From positions 1,302,001-1,366,000 of the forward strand of contig NZ_AP024585.1 of NCBI RefSeq assembly GCF_018323885.1: DNA of 64,000 bases. Direction: 5' to 3'. The stretch is from Citrobacter amalonaticus. Its GTDB lineage: Bacteria; Pseudomonadota; Gammaproteobacteria; Enterobacterales; Enterobacteriaceae. The position numbers and the translations under genes are program-made. The notes under the pieces were generated by a model. The model saw nothing but the letters and a program-made list of their open reading frames with translations. It was not told the DNA's origin and did no database searches. Numbering within the stretch: position 1 is the first letter of the stretch; every line of letters begins with the position of its first letter. Positions 12,392-23,085 of the stretch are shown here, one piece after another.

Positions 12392-13696
12392 ATGAAATTT
12401 CCCGGTAAACGCAAATCCAAACACTATTTCCCTGTCAACGCACGCGATCCACTGCTGCAACAAATCCAGCCTGAAAATGAAACCAGCGCCGCATGGGTGG
12501 TGGGGATCGATCAAACGCTGGTCGATATTGAAGCGAAAGTGGATGACGCGTTTGTACAACGTTATGGACTGAGTGCCGGGCATTCACTGGTGATTGAAGA
12601 CGATGTGGCCGAAGCGCTGTATCAGGAACTGGTGCGTGACAATCTGATCACCCATCAGTTTGCCGGTGGCACGATTGGTAACACCATGCACAACTACTCC
12701 GTGCTGGCCGATGACCGTTCGGTGTTGCTGGGCGTGATGTGCAGCAACATCGAAATTGGCAGCTACGCCTACCGCTATTTGTGCAACACCTCCAGTCGGA
12801 CCGACCTCAACTATCTGCAGGGCGTTGACGGGCCGATTGGCCGCTGCTTTACCCTGATCGGCGAATCCGGTGAGCGTACCTTCGCCATCAGCCCAGGGCA
12901 CATGAACCAGCTGCGCGCGGAAAGCATTCCGGAACCGGTGATTGCCGGGGCATCGGCGCTGGTGCTGACCTCCTATCTGGTACGCTGCAAGCCAGGCGAG
13001 CCGATGCCGGAAGCCACCATGAAGGCCATTGAGTACGCTAAAAAGCACAATGTGCCCGTGGTGCTGACGCTTGGGACCAAATTCGTGATCGCCGATAACC
13101 CGCAATGGTGGCAGGGTTTCCTGAAAGAGAACGTCTCAATCCTGGCAATGAATGAAGAAGAGGCCGAAGCGCTGACCGGTGAAAACGATCCGCTGCTGGC
13201 ATCTGATAAAGCGCTGGACTGGGTCGATCTGGTGTTGTGTACCGCCGGACCGGTAGGGCTGTACATGGCGGGCTTTACCGAAGAGGAAGCCAAACGCAAA
13301 ACTCAACACCCGTTGTTGCCTGGGGCGATTGCCGAATTTAACCAATATGAGTTCAGCCGCGCGATGCGCCATAAAGACTGTCGCAATCCGCTGCGCGTCT
13401 ATTCCCATATCGCGCCGTATATGGGCGGTCCGGAAAAGATCATGAACACCAATGGCGCAGGTGACGGCGCGCTGGCGGCGCTGCTGCACGATATTACCGC
13501 CAACAGCTATCACCGTTCGAACGTGCCGAATTCCAGTAAGCACAAGTTCACCTGGCTGACCTATTCGTCATTAGCTCAGGTGTGTAAATATGCCAATCGT
13601 GTGAGTTATCAGGTACTGAACCAGCACTCTCCACGTCTGACGCGTGGACTGCCGGAGCGTGAGGATAGCCTCGAAGAGTCGTACTGGGATCGTTAA
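12392..13696 (+). CDS. gsk: Inosine-guanosine kinase
   Basis: PfkB-family sugar kinase that phosphorylates inosine and guanosine for purine salvage. The start [13 protein letters not shown] at 12392 gives 434 residues as in E. coli; the earlier in-frame ATG at 12347 lies in the aes promoter region. The C-terminal PfkB signature [17 protein letters not shown] contains the catalytic aspartate, and an N-terminal [15 protein letters not shown] segment matches the family. A two-unit REP element follows. With apt and the predicted nucleoside hydrolase, this is the third purine-salvage activity in the window. Confidence 0.97.
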   Translation: MKFPGKRKSKHYFPVNARDPLLQQIQPENETSAAWVVGIDQTLVDIEAKVDDAFVQRYGLSAGHSLVIEDDVAEALYQELVRDNLITHQFAGGTIGNTMHNYSVLADDRSVLLGVMCSNIEIGSYAYRYLCNTSSRTDLNYLQGVDGPIGRCFTLIGESGERTFAISPGHMNQLRAESIPEPVIAGASALVLTSYLVRCKPGEPMPEATMKAIEYAKKHNVPVVLTLGTKFVIADNPQWWQGFLKENVSILAMNEEEAEALTGENDPLLASDKALDWVDLVLCTAGPVGLYMAGFTEEEAKRKTQHPLLPGAIAEFNQYEFSRAMRHKDCRNPLRVYSHIAPYMGGPEKIMNTNGAGDGALAALLHDITANSYHRSNVPNSSKHKFTWLTYSSLAQVCKYANRVSYQVLNQHSPRLTRGLPEREDSLEESYWDR

Positions 13697-13702
13697 GTCA
13701 TT

Positions 13703-13796
13703 ATGCCGGATGGCGACGTAAACGTCCTATCCGGCCTGGCGTTACCATTATCTGTGTCATCATGTAGGCCTGATAAGCGAAGCGCCATCAGGCAAA
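13703..13796. repeat. BIME between gsk and ybaL
   Basis: Two REP units in opposite orientation lie at about 13703-13737 and 13764-13796. They carry GCCGGATGGCG and CGCCATCAGGC cores and occupy the gap between convergent genes. Confidence 0.85.
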
Positions 13797-13815
13797 CGAG
13801 CCGATGCCACGACGA

Positions 13816-15492
13816 TCACCCGGTCACGATTTCACCGGCAGGGGGTGTTTCCAGCAATTCCAGCATCGTACGGGCGATTTCACGCTCGCCCATCACGACC
13901 TGATTAGCGCCGCGTTCGGTAATGTACTCGACCTCATCGTCATAATGCGCACGAGCAATAATCTCAATATTCGGGCACTTCTCGCGGGCAGACGCAACAA
14001 TTTCACCGGCCTCATAGCCGTTCGGAATAGTGAGGATTAGCCAGCGGGCGCAGTCCAGATGCGCCAGATTCATAATCTCTTCATTGGCGGCATTCCCCAG
14101 CACCGCGCGGATCCCGCGCTCGCGTAGTTCATCCACTCGTGTCCGCGACGTTTCGATAACCACTAACGGCATCCCGGCCGCCATCAGTTTTTCACCGAGC
14201 AGACTGCCGACACGGCCAAAACCGACCAGCAGCGCGTGGTTGCAGATATCCACCGGAATTTGCTTTTCTTCCTCGATAGCCTCTTCCAGCGTTTGTTCTT
14301 CCAGCGTCTCGGTTTTTGCCAGATATTTTTCCAGCAGAGCAAACAGCACCGGGTTGAGCATAATCGACAGAATCGCCCCTGCCAGCACCAGATTTTGCCC
14401 TTCCTGCGGCAGCAGGTTCAGCGCCATCCCCAGACCGGCGAGAATAAAGGCGAATTCACCAATCTGCGCCAGGCTGGCGGCGATGGTCAGTGCGGTGCGC
14501 GGCGAGTGGCCAAACAGACGCACCAGGAAAAAGGCAGCGACCGACTTACCAAAGATAATGATGGCAAGCGTTGCCAGCACGGCCAGCGGTTGTTGGATCA
14601 GAATCAGCGGATCAAACAGCATACCGACGGAGACAAAGAACAGGACGGCAAACGCGTCGCGCAGCGGCAGCGTATCGTGGGCCGCGCGGTGGCTCAGTTC
14701 CGATTCATTCAGTACCATCCCGGCAAAGAACGCGCCCAGCGCGAAGGAGACATCAAACAGTTCCACCGCGCCGAAAGCGATACCTAATGCCAGCGCCAGT
14801 ACGGAAAGGGTAAACAGTTCGCGGGAGCCGGTTGCCGCGCTGCGCGCCATAATCCACGGTACCAGACGGCGGCCAACCAGCATCATAATGGCGATAAAGG
14901 CGATAACTTTACCGATGGTAATGCCCATGTCGACGGCCAGCGAGGCGAAGCCGACGTCACCTTTTTCCACCATTCCGGCGACGGCTGGCAGCAGCACCAG
15001 CGTCAGTACCATTACCAGATCTTCAACAATCAGCCAGCCGATGGCAATCTGCCCTCGCTGACTGTCGACCAGTTGTCGTTCTTCAAGCGCGCGCAGCAGC
15101 ACCACGGTACTGGCGGTTGAAAGACATAAACCAAAGACGATACCGGTCATCAGCGACCAGCCCAGCATGGCGGAAAGGGCCATACCCAACAGCGTCGCCA
15201 CGGCTATCTGGGCGATCGCGCCGGGAATGGCTATCGACTTTACCGCCATCAAATCCTTCAGTGAAAAGTGCAAACCGACGCCGAACATCAGCAGAATAAC
15301 GCCAAGCTCAGCGAGCTCCGGCGCAAGTTTGGTATCAGCCACAAAACCTGGCGTAAAAGGACCGGCCAGAACGCCCGCTAACAGATATCCCACCAGAGGA
15401 GAAATACGCAGTTTATTGGCAAGCATGCCGAGTATAAAAGCGAGCACAAGGCCGCCAACAATGGTGGTGATAAGCGGGGTGGCGTGATGCAT
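13816..15492 (-). CDS. ybaL: YbaL, CPA2-family cation/proton antiporter
   Basis: Predicted inner-membrane antiporter of the monovalent cation:proton antiporter-2 (KefB/C-like) family, 558 residues as in E. coli. The N-terminal 390 residues form about a dozen membrane helices, with LVGYLLAGVLAGPF and FFVSVGMLFDP as family landmarks. A C-terminal TrkA-N domain with a Rossmann motif, LLVGFGRVGSLLGEKL (near 418), binds a nucleotide ligand. The start ATG at 15492 follows GGAGACGG. The transported ion is not established. It lies co-directionally after fsr with 213 bases between them. Confidence 0.94.
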   Translation of the reverse strand: MHHATPLITTIVGGLVLAFILGMLANKLRISPLVGYLLAGVLAGPFTPGFVADTKLAPELAELGVILLMFGVGLHFSLKDLMAVKSIAIPGAIAQIAVATLLGMALSAMLGWSLMTGIVFGLCLSTASTVVLLRALEERQLVDSQRGQIAIGWLIVEDLVMVLTLVLLPAVAGMVEKGDVGFASLAVDMGITIGKVIAFIAIMMLVGRRLVPWIMARSAATGSRELFTLSVLALALGIAFGAVELFDVSFALGAFFAGMVLNESELSHRAAHDTLPLRDAFAVLFFVSVGMLFDPLILIQQPLAVLATLAIIIFGKSVAAFFLVRLFGHSPRTALTIAASLAQIGEFAFILAGLGMALNLLPQEGQNLVLAGAILSIMLNPVLFALLEKYLAKTETLEEQTLEEAIEEEKQIPVDICNHALLVGFGRVGSLLGEKLMAAGMPLVVIETSRTRVDELRERGIRAVLGNAANEEIMNLAHLDCARWLILTIPNGYEAGEIVASAREKCPNIEIIARAHYDDEVEYITERGANQVVMGEREIARTMLELLETPPAGEIVTG

Positions 15493-15674
15493 TCCGTCTC
15501 CTTTGGTAGCTGATTTCCAAAATTCCAGGTAATAGTTTATGACAATTTTGACTATTATGTTTATGAATAATTATTGAATTTTGAAGAAAACTGCAATTTG
15601 AGCTGAAAAAAGCACGGATCGGAAAACGAATGGGTTGTAGACAGAGCAAAGGCTTATGGCAGCAGGCTGAGAGG

Positions 15675-15699
15675 GCGGCTAAAGTTTAGCTTTAGCCGC
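15675..15699. terminator. Perfect hairpin between fsr and ybaL
   Basis: GCGGCTAAAG (15675-15684) and CTTTAGCCGC (15690-15699) form a perfect 10-bp stem with a five-base loop, seven bases beyond the fsr stop. On the minus strand the T-run lies before the stem, not after it, so this is not a textbook intrinsic terminator for fsr. It may still mark the fsr mRNA 3' end. Confidence 0.45.
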
Positions 15700-15705
15700 A
15701 AAAAC

Positions 15706-16926
15706 TCAGGCTTTATGCCGGTTATCAGGTAGGAATATGGTCAAGATCCCCAGAAGTGGCAGGAAAGCACAGATTTTATAGACTAACTCGATGCTGGTAT
15801 GGTCAGCGAGCAGACCTAACACCGCGGCTCCCAGGCCACCCATCCCAAAGGCAAAACCAAAAAACAGACCAGAAACCATGCCGATACGACCCGGCAGCAG
15901 CTCCTGGGCATACACCAGAATGGCGGAAAACGCCGAGGCGAGAATAAAACCAATGATCACCGTTAAAATGCCGGTCCAGTGCAGGGTGGCATAAGGTAAA
16001 ATCAGCGTAAACGGCGCGACGCCGAGGATAGAGCCCCAAATGACATATTTTCTGCCAATCTTATCGCCTAAAGGCCCGCCAATTACCGTTCCTGCAGCAA
16101 CCGCAAACAGGAAGGCAAAGAGGTGAAATTGCGCGTTTTGTACCGATAATCCGAATTTTTGCATCAGATAAAAGGTGTAATAGCTGCTGATGCTCGCCAT
16201 ATAGAAGTATTTCGAGAAAATCAGGATCAGCAGGACGCTGACCGCAAGCACCACCTTATTGCGCGGCAGTGGATTGATAATCGTTGCTTTTGGTTTCCCC
16301 TTGCTCATTCGATGCTGCGCGGCATACCAGCGGCTGATTTGCGCCAGCACGACAATGGCCAGCAGCGCCGCAAGAACGAACCAGGCCACATTACCTTTGC
16401 CGTAAGGGGCGATAATCACTGCCGCCAACAACGGACCGAGGGAGCTACCAAAATTACCGCCCACCTGGAAGATGGACTGGGCAAGACCGTGGCGTCCGCC
16501 TGAGGCCATACGCGCCACACGGGACGATTCCGGGTGGAATACCGAAGAACCGGTGCCGACCAGCGCGGCAGCCAACAGCACGGTGCCAAAACTGCCGGCC
16601 ATTGCCAACAGCACCAGACCGCTTAGCGTAAAGCACATGCCAATCGGCAGCGACCACGGCATCGGGTACTTATCGGTCCAGTAGCCAACCACCGGTTGTA
16701 GTAGCGAAGAGGCCAACTGGAAGGTCAGGGTGATCATCCCTATCTGCATAAAGGTCAGTGAAAATTCGGACTGTAATAGCGGATAGATCGCCAGAATTAA
16801 CGACTGAATCATATCGTTAAGCAGATGTGAAAGGCTGATCGCGCCTAAAATGCCGAACGACGTGCGTGCCTTAGCGACTGGCGCGGACGCACCAGGTGCT
16901 GGCTGGGTTTGTTCACTCATTGCCAT
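15706..16926 (-). CDS. fsr: Fsr, MFS efflux pump (fosmidomycin resistance)
   Basis: Major-facilitator drug efflux protein of the inner membrane that exports fosmidomycin in E. coli. The product has 406 residues, the E. coli length, and starts MAMSEQTQPAPG. Twelve hydrophobic helices are visible. Loop motifs include GYWTDKYP between helices 2 and 3 and GGPLGDKIGRKYV between helices 8 and 9. The gene is divergent from ushA, with a 225-base intergenic region for both promoters. Confidence 0.95.
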   Translation of the reverse strand: MAMSEQTQPAPGASAPVAKARTSFGILGAISLSHLLNDMIQSLILAIYPLLQSEFSLTFMQIGMITLTFQLASSLLQPVVGYWTDKYPMPWSLPIGMCFTLSGLVLLAMAGSFGTVLLAAALVGTGSSVFHPESSRVARMASGGRHGLAQSIFQVGGNFGSSLGPLLAAVIIAPYGKGNVAWFVLAALLAIVVLAQISRWYAAQHRMSKGKPKATIINPLPRNKVVLAVSVLLILIFSKYFYMASISSYYTFYLMQKFGLSVQNAQFHLFAFLFAVAAGTVIGGPLGDKIGRKYVIWGSILGVAPFTLILPYATLHWTGILTVIIGFILASAFSAILVYAQELLPGRIGMVSGLFFGFAFGMGGLGAAVLGLLADHTSIELVYKICAFLPLLGILTIFLPDNRHKA

Positions 16927-17151
16927 AGAAAGTCACTTCTGTCTGATTTGCGATGTATGCGCTTTATCCTTCACGCTACCCGGATGCAACGTGAATGATG
17001 TTGCGCACAGGGGAATATCGTCATTGTGATTATTACCTGACTAACATACCTGCGGACGAGGTTTGAAGGAAGTCTCAATTCTGAAAACTTATTCGACTAT
17101 TATTTCAGATAATTGTAATTTCAGCCGAGTGAAGGAATCAGGGAGAGAAAC

Positions 17152-18804
17152 ATGAAATTTTTAAAACGGGGTGTGGCGCTGGCACTGTTCGCTGCATTCA
17201 CGCTGGCAAGTCAGCCTGCTCAGGCTTATGAAAAAGATAAAACCTATAAAATCACCATTCTGCATACCAACGATCACCATGGCCATTTCTGGCGCAGCGA
17301 ATACGGCGAGTACGGTCTCTCAGCGCAAAAAACGCTGGTGGACGGGATTCGTCGCGAGGTGGCTGCCGAAGGGGGCAGCGTCCTGCTGCTGTCCGGCGGT
17401 GACATCAACACTGGCGTACCCGAATCGGATCTACAGGATGCTGAGCCCGACTTTCGCGGGATGAACCTGATTGGTTATGACGCGATGGCGGTCGGTAACC
17501 ACGAATTTGATAATCCGCTCACTGTCCTGCGTCAGCAGGAGAAGTGGGCGAAGTTCCCGTTTCTCTCAGCCAATATTTACCAGAAAAGTACCGGCGAGCG
17601 CCTGTTTAAACCCTGGGCCATTTTTAAACGCCAGGATTTGAAAATCGCGGTGATCGGTTTGACCACCGACGACACGGCGAAAATCGGTAACCCTGAGTTC
17701 TTCACCGATATTGAATTTCGCAAACCAGCGGAAGAGGCAAAGGTGGTGATTCAGGAATTGCAGATGAATGAAAAGCCGGACGTCATGATTGCCACCACTC
17801 ATATGGGGCATTACGACAACGGCAACCACGGAACGAACGCACCGGGCGACGTTGAAATGGCGCGCAGTCTGCCAGAGGGCGCGCTGGCGATGATTGTGGG
17901 TGGTCACTCACAGGACCCGGTGTGCATGGCGGCGGAAAATAAGAAACAGGTGGATTACGTTCCCGGTACGCCGTGTGCACCGGACAAACAGAATGGTATC
18001 TGGATCGTGCAGGCTCATGAGTGGGGGAAATACGTGGGTCGCGCGGACTTTGAGTTCCGTAACGGCGAGATGAAAATGGTCAACTATCAGCTGATTCCGG
18101 TGAACCTGAAGAAGAAAGTGACCTGGGAAGACGGGAAAAGTGAGCACGTACTTTACACCCCGGAAATCGCGGAGAATGCGCAGATGCTCTCGCTGTTGTC
18201 ACCGTTCCAGAATAAAGGAAAAGCGCAACTGGATGTGAAAATTGGTGCGGTGAATGACCGACTGGAAGGCGATCGCAGCAAGGTCCGTTTTGTACAAACC
18301 AACATGGGGCATTTGATTCTGGCTGCGCAAATGGCGCGCACCGGTGCCGATTTTGGCGTTATGAGCGGCGGCGGCATTCGTGACTCGATTGACGGCGGGG
18401 ATATCACCTATAAAAGCGTGCTGAAGGTTCAGCCATTCGGCAACGTTGTCGTATATGCCGACATGAACGGTAAGGATGTGACGGATTATCTGACGGCCGT
18501 GGCGCAAATGAAACCGGACTCCGGCGCCTATCCGCAGTTTGCCAGGGTTAGCTTTGTGGCAAAAGAGGGCAAGCTCAACGATTTGAAAATCAACGGCGAG
18601 CCGGTTGACCCGGCAAAAACCTACCGTATGGCGACGCTCAGCTTTAACGCGACCGGCGGCGACGGCTATCCGCGTATTGATAACAAACCGGGGTACGTCA
18701 ACACCGGGTTTATTGATGCGGAAGTGCTGAAGGAATACATTCAGAAAAACTCACCGCTGGATGCCAGTGCGTATGAGCCGAAGGGGGAAGTTAGCTGGCA
18801 GTAA
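17152..18804 (+). CDS. ushA: UshA, periplasmic UDP-sugar hydrolase / 5'-nucleotidase
   Basis: Periplasmic enzyme that degrades external UDP-sugars and nucleotides to nucleosides for uptake. The product has 550 residues. A Sec signal peptide runs to about residue 25 (ends SQPAQA). The N-terminal metallophosphatase domain carries ILHTNDHHGHFW, GNHEFDNP and GGHSQDP metal-binding motifs. The C-terminal substrate domain contains SFNATGGDGYPRI. A GGGAGAGAAAC ribosome site precedes the start. It could supply nucleosides to the MFS/nucleoside hydrolase operon downstream in the window (inference). Confidence 0.97.
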   Translation: MKFLKRGVALALFAAFTLASQPAQAYEKDKTYKITILHTNDHHGHFWRSEYGEYGLSAQKTLVDGIRREVAAEGGSVLLLSGGDINTGVPESDLQDAEPDFRGMNLIGYDAMAVGNHEFDNPLTVLRQQEKWAKFPFLSANIYQKSTGERLFKPWAIFKRQDLKIAVIGLTTDDTAKIGNPEFFTDIEFRKPAEEAKVVIQELQMNEKPDVMIATTHMGHYDNGNHGTNAPGDVEMARSLPEGALAMIVGGHSQDPVCMAAENKKQVDYVPGTPCAPDKQNGIWIVQAHEWGKYVGRADFEFRNGEMKMVNYQLIPVNLKKKVTWEDGKSEHVLYTPEIAENAQMLSLLSPFQNKGKAQLDVKIGAVNDRLEGDRSKVRFVQTNMGHLILAAQMARTGADFGVMSGGGIRDSIDGGDITYKSVLKVQPFGNVVVYADMNGKDVTDYLTAVAQMKPDSGAYPQFARVSFVAKEGKLNDLKINGEPVDPAKTYRMATLSFNATGGDGYPRIDNKPGYVNTGFIDAEVLKEYIQKNSPLDASAYEPKGEVSWQ

Positions 18805-18812
18805 CAGGGCGG

Positions 18813-18897
18813 AGTGCCGGATGGCGGTGCGGGCACCTTATCCGGCCTACAGGTTAGTGCGGTTTCCTGGCCTGATAAGCGTCGCGCTATCAGGCCA
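18813..18897. repeat. BIME between ushA and ybaK
   Basis: REP units at about 18813-18850 (GCCGGATGGCG ... TATCCGGCCTAC) and 18868-18897 (GGCCTGATAAGCG ... ATCAGGCC) fill the gap between convergent genes. Confidence 0.85.
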
Positions 18898-18912
18898 TCA
18901 TTCTATAATCAC

Positions 18913-19407
<495 letters not shown>

Positions 19408-19478
19408 CTAAACCAAATGACGAGTCAAGCATATCTCTAACGAATGTTCGAAATATAGTACCATCTTGCGCAATTATG

Positions 19479-19507
19479 TTGGCAGGATGCAGAGTTTGAG
19501 CGACAAT
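19479..19507 (+). promoter_or_regulatory. chiX promoter
   Basis: TTGGCA at 19479-19484 and GACAAT at 19502-19507 are spaced by 17 bases. They place a transcription start at about 19514, exactly where the ChiX homology begins. Confidence 0.8.
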
Positions 19508-19513
19508 CGACAT

Positions 19514-19596
19514 ACACCGTCGCATTAAGCGGCGGCATAATAATAATGATGAAATTCCTCTTTGACGGGCCAATAGAAATATTGGCCACTTTTTTT
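19514..19596 (+). ncRNA. chiX: ChiX (SroB/MicM) small RNA
   Basis: An Hfq-dependent sRNA of about 83 bases located between ybaK and ybaP, its E. coli position. It starts ACACCGTCGC and contains the conserved A/T-rich middle. The invariant target-pairing block GAAATTCCTCTTTGACGGG is at about 19551-19569. It ends in a terminator hairpin, GGCCAATA (19568-19575) with TATTGGCC (19580-19587), and a T-run. In E. coli and Salmonella ChiX silences the chitoporin gene chiP and dpiB, and is itself titrated by a decoy in the chb mRNA (established knowledge). The first hairpin and terminator loop differ from E. coli, but the seed block is unchanged. Confidence 0.93.
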
Positions 19597-20389
19597 ATCG
19601 CATCAGCTCCGGCAGATTTCCCTCTCCATAAAGGTGCAGCGCGCCGACGGCCACCACATAGCGACCCGCAGGCAGTGCCGCCAGACGATCCCGCCAGGCG
19701 ATATTGCGTTGATGCATCAGCACATAGTACAGCGACTGACTGAAGGTGTTGGGAAGCGTCAGGTGATTGTCCTGCGGCGGGGAGTCAAGCCACCAGCTCA
19801 TCATCTGTTGCAGTAGCCGGGCGTTGGTGTGCCAGTGCGTTAGTGTGTCCTCCAGCAGCGCCAGGCCGTTGTCTGGCAGTTCACACAACAGTGCAATCTG
19901 GCTGGCGGCACCTTCCAGTTCAATCACCGGTTTTTCTGCCTTTTTCGCGGCCTGCAACAGCTGATAATCAATACCGTATTCCGGGCGTAATCCCAACTGT
20001 TGCGCCTGGGTGGCCTGCAACACCATCGCGATTTGCCACAGCGGTTGTGTGGAAAACAGCGTCGGAGAGATCCCCAATTCATCGGTCGCGCGATGCAGAT
20101 TGCGCAACTGCTCCTCGCTGATGCGCTCTTCCAGTGCGGCAAATTCGGGTAGATCGGCAAAAGGGCTGTCATTGCCGGAGACGTCGGCCTCAACAATTAG
20201 TGCATCGGCGCTGTTAAGCTTTTTGAGCAGTCTGGCAGGGAGAGGGGACATATCGCGACTGCCCATATGAATACTGCCAATCAGGTGGAAATGGCGGTTG
20301 CCGGGCAACGAAACATCAATGGCGGGCCAGGTATAGCGATTGCCGGATAGCGTAGCGAAGAATGTTTTTACCCGGTAAAACAGATCCAT
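19595..20389 (-). CDS. ybaP: YbaP, TraB/GumN family protein
   Basis: A 264-residue TraB/PrgY/GumN-family protein, the same length as E. coli YbaP. The family's N-terminal GSIHMGSRDMSPLP and C-terminal VVAVGALHLYGEGNL motifs are intact; their paired histidine and acidic residues are thought to form a metallo-active site in relatives. No convincing signal peptide is seen. The biochemical function is unknown. The 3' end abuts the terminator of chiX on the opposite strand. copA lies upstream, separated by a REP hairpin. Confidence 0.93.
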   Translation of the reverse strand: MDLFYRVKTFFATLSGNRYTWPAIDVSLPGNRHFHLIGSIHMGSRDMSPLPARLLKKLNSADALIVEADVSGNDSPFADLPEFAALEERISEEQLRNLHRATDELGISPTLFSTQPLWQIAMVLQATQAQQLGLRPEYGIDYQLLQAAKKAEKPVIELEGAASQIALLCELPDNGLALLEDTLTHWHTNARLLQQMMSWWLDSPPQDNHLTLPNTFSQSLYYVLMHQRNIAWRDRLAALPAGRYVVAVGALHLYGEGNLPELMR

Positions 20390-20451
20390 GCGACCTCCCT
20401 AATCAGAAGCCCATGCTAACGCGTGGCCCAGGGGTGTGCAATGTGTGAATT

Positions 20452-20482
20452 GCCGGATGGCGGCGCTAAAACGCCATCCGGC
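20452..20482. repeat. REP hairpin between copA and ybaP
   Basis: GCCGGATGGCG (20452-20462) and CGCCATCCGGC (20472-20482) form a perfect 11-bp stem just beyond the copA stop codon. Confidence 0.85.
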
Positions 20483-20487
20483 ATCGC

Positions 20488-22989
20488 TTACTCTTTCGGT
20501 TTAAAGCGCAGCAGTCGGTTCGCGTTGCTCACCACGGTAATGGACGAGAGCGCCATCGCCGCACCGGCAACCACCGGGTTCAGCAACGTACCGGTAAACG
20601 GCCACAGAATACCGGCTGCAACAGGAATACCGATGCTGTTGTAGATGAATGCGCCAAGCAGGTTTTGCTTCATGTTTCGAAGCGTTGCGCGGGAAATAGA
20701 CAGTGCATCTGCCACGCCCATCAGGCTATGACGCATCAGGGTAATTGCAGCGGTTTCGATAGCCACATCGCTGCCGCCGCCCATTGCGATCCCGACATCG
20801 GCTTGCGCCAGCGCCGGTGCATCATTGATGCCGTCACCGACCATCGCCACCTGACGCCCCTGGCTTTGCAGACGTTTAATGGCATCGGCTTTACCGTCCG
20901 GCAGAACGCCGGCAATCACCTCATCAATTCCCGCCTCTTTGGCGATGGCGTTAGCCGTCGTCGGGTTATCGCCGGTTAACATCACCAGACGATAGCCGGC
21001 GCGGTGCAGTCGCTGAAGGGCGGCCACGCTGTCGCTACGCAACGGATCGCGCACGGCCAGCAGCGCTGCCGCTTTACCATCAATCGCCAGCAGCACCGGC
21101 GTAGCGCCCTGAGAAGCCTGGGCCGATATCTCGGTTTCCAGTTCGCGAGTGTCAACCTGCTGCTCGTTCAGCAGGGCCTGGTTGCCCAACAACAGCGTAT
21201 GCCCTTCGGCTTCACCGCTAACGCCTAATCCACGCAGGGTGCGGAAACCGTTGACCTGCGGCAGTGCACCATCACCGGCTTTGTCGAGAATCGCTCGTGC
21301 CAGCGGGTGGCTGGAGCCTTGCTCAAGCGCCGCCGCCAGACGCAGCACCTGCGCCTCGTCAGTCTCGCCTACGGTTTTAATCGCCACCACCTGGGGTTTG
21401 CCTTCGGTCAGTGTCCCGGTTTTGTCGAAGACCACGGTATCCAGAGTGCTGGCGCGCTGCAGCGCATCGGCATCACGCACCAGTACGCCAAACTCAGCCG
21501 CACGACCCACGCCGGAAATAATAGACATTGGTGTTGCCAGACCCAGCGCACACGGACAGGCAATAATCAGTACTGTGGTTGCAATCACCAGGGTGTAGAC
21601 AATTTGTGGCGCCGGGCCAAAGAAGTACCAGATACCCGCGCTGACCAGCGCAATCACGACCACAACCGGAACAAACACGGCGGAAATCTTATCGGCCATC
21701 TGACCGATTTCCGGCTTACTGCTCTGGGCCTGGCGCACCATACGGATAATGCGCGACAGCGTAGTATGGCTGCCGACTGCGCTGGCGCGGAACAACACGC
21801 TGCCATCCTGCACAACGGTACCGGCATGCACACTGTCGCCTTCCCCTTTTTGCTGTGGGATAGGTTCGCCGGTAAGCATCGCCTCATCCAGCCAGGCTTC
21901 GCCCTGGGTGATTTCACCGTCAACCGGGACGCGGTCGCCGGTGGTCAGACGCAACAGCATCCCCGGTTGAACCTCTGCCAGCGGTACGCTCTTTTCACCG
22001 TCTTCTGTCACCACTCGCGCCGTTGGCGGCGTGAGATCGAGTAATTTTTCCAGCGCCTTAGACGAGCGCTGACGCGCGCGGGCTTCCAGCATGTGTCCGA
22101 GGTTAATCAGACCAATGATCATCGCGCTGGCTTCATAATAAAGATGACGCGCTTCCATCGGGAACCACTGCGGCCACAGGTTGACGCTCATCGAGTACAA
22201 CCAGGCTACGCCGGTGCCCAGCGCCACCAGAGTGTCCATCGTGGCGGTACCGTTCATCAGGCTCTTCCACGCGCTGCGATAAAAATGGCCGCCGGCAAAA
22301 ACCATCACGGCGAGCGTCGCCAGACCTATCGCCAGCCACAGGCTGCGGTTGTCGGCGGTCACCATCATGTTATCGCCCATCATCCCCCAGACCATCACCG
22401 GCACACCCACCAGCAGGGCGACAATCGCCTGCCAACGGAAGCGTTTCATTGTCGCGACGGCGGTTTCCTGCTGGCGCTCACGGCGTTTGAGATCGTCTTC
22501 AATCGCCTCCGCGCCATAGCCGGCTTTTTCCACCGCCTGGACTAAATCGGCGGCGGACGCACTGCCCATCACCAGCGCAGTACGTTCCGCGAGGTTTACC
22601 CGTGCCTGCGTGACCCCGGGAACGCTTTGCAGCGCATTTTGTACCCGGGAAACACAGCTGGCGCAGCTCATGCCGCTTAACAGCAGCTGTTGGCTCTCAT
22701 CTTCAGCCGTCGCTGCCGGAAGCTCAGGAGGGACCGCTGCCAGTGCTTCCGACGGGATTGATGACTCCGCCAGCGGTTTAGCCTTTGGGTGGCTTAACTC
22801 TGCGCCGTAACCGGCTTGTTTGATGGTGTCGATAAGCGCTTCGGCGCTGGCGGTACCGGTGACGTGCGCTTCAGTCACGGTAACCTCAGCCTGTTCAACA
22901 TCCGGGCGTTGTTCAAGACTCTCTTTTACGCGTTTGACGCAGTGACCGCAGGACAGGCCGTCCAGGGTCAGGTTGATAGTGTGAGACAT
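20488..22989 (-). CDS. copA: CopA, copper-exporting P1B-type ATPase
   Basis: Pumps Cu(I) from the cytoplasm to the periplasm. The ATG at 22989 ([17 protein letters not shown]), with GGAG seven bases upstream, gives 833 residues. A GTG one codon earlier is also in frame. Two N-terminal heavy-metal domains carry CGHC (14-17) and CASC. The transmembrane ion motif [11 protein letters not shown], the phosphorylation site DKTGTLTEG and the hinge [10 protein letters not shown] are intact. A CueR-type operator precedes the gene. A -1 slippery site after the first metal domain can yield the 70-residue chaperone CopA(Z). cueR is about 4.7 kb away, not adjacent. Confidence 0.97.
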   Translation of the reverse strand: MSHTINLTLDGLSCGHCVKRVKESLEQRPDVEQAEVTVTEAHVTGTASAEALIDTIKQAGYGAELSHPKAKPLAESSIPSEALAAVPPELPAATAEDESQQLLLSGMSCASCVSRVQNALQSVPGVTQARVNLAERTALVMGSASAADLVQAVEKAGYGAEAIEDDLKRRERQQETAVATMKRFRWQAIVALLVGVPVMVWGMMGDNMMVTADNRSLWLAIGLATLAVMVFAGGHFYRSAWKSLMNGTATMDTLVALGTGVAWLYSMSVNLWPQWFPMEARHLYYEASAMIIGLINLGHMLEARARQRSSKALEKLLDLTPPTARVVTEDGEKSVPLAEVQPGMLLRLTTGDRVPVDGEITQGEAWLDEAMLTGEPIPQQKGEGDSVHAGTVVQDGSVLFRASAVGSHTTLSRIIRMVRQAQSSKPEIGQMADKISAVFVPVVVVIALVSAGIWYFFGPAPQIVYTLVIATTVLIIACPCALGLATPMSIISGVGRAAEFGVLVRDADALQRASTLDTVVFDKTGTLTEGKPQVVAIKTVGETDEAQVLRLAAALEQGSSHPLARAILDKAGDGALPQVNGFRTLRGLGVSGEAEGHTLLLGNQALLNEQQVDTRELETEISAQASQGATPVLLAIDGKAAALLAVRDPLRSDSVAALQRLHRAGYRLVMLTGDNPTTANAIAKEAGIDEVIAGVLPDGKADAIKRLQSQGRQVAMVGDGINDAPALAQADVGIAMGGGSDVAIETAAITLMRHSLMGVADALSISRATLRNMKQNLLGAFIYNSIGIPVAAGILWPFTGTLLNPVVAGAAMALSSITVVSNANRLLRFKPKE
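22778..22989 (-). other. CopA(Z) chaperone by -1 frameshift within copA
   Basis: The slippery sequence C CCA AAG lies at 22789-22783 on the minus strand (codons for H67-P68-K69). A -1 slip reads GGC then TAA (22780-22778). The result is a 70-residue product made of the first metal-binding domain plus a terminal glycine. This arrangement matches the E. coli copA frameshift reported to produce the copper chaperone CopA(Z). The downstream pseudoknot was not checked here. Confidence 0.75.
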
Positions 22990-23030
22990 CACTTCACTCC
23001 TTTATTACAGGGATTAATTGACTGTGATAA

Positions 23031-23061
23031 AGGTTAAACCTTCCAGCAAGGGGAAGGTCAA
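23031..23061 (-). promoter_or_regulatory. CueR-dependent copA promoter
   Basis: The dyad ACCTTCC-AGCAAGG-GGAAGGT spans 23038-23058. It lies between a -35 element TTGACC (23061-23056) and a -10 element TAACCT (23036-23031). The 19-bp spacer is the over-long type that MerR-family activators such as CueR require. It is virtually the same as the E. coli copA promoter. Confidence 0.92.
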
Positions 23062-23085
23062 GGGATTTGTTTTCACCCTGTTTTT

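Noticed and set aside
12251..12583. N-terminal extension of aes across the gsk start region
   Set aside because: The extension is antisense to gsk and its promoter, while the internal start [10 protein letters not shown] gives the family length.
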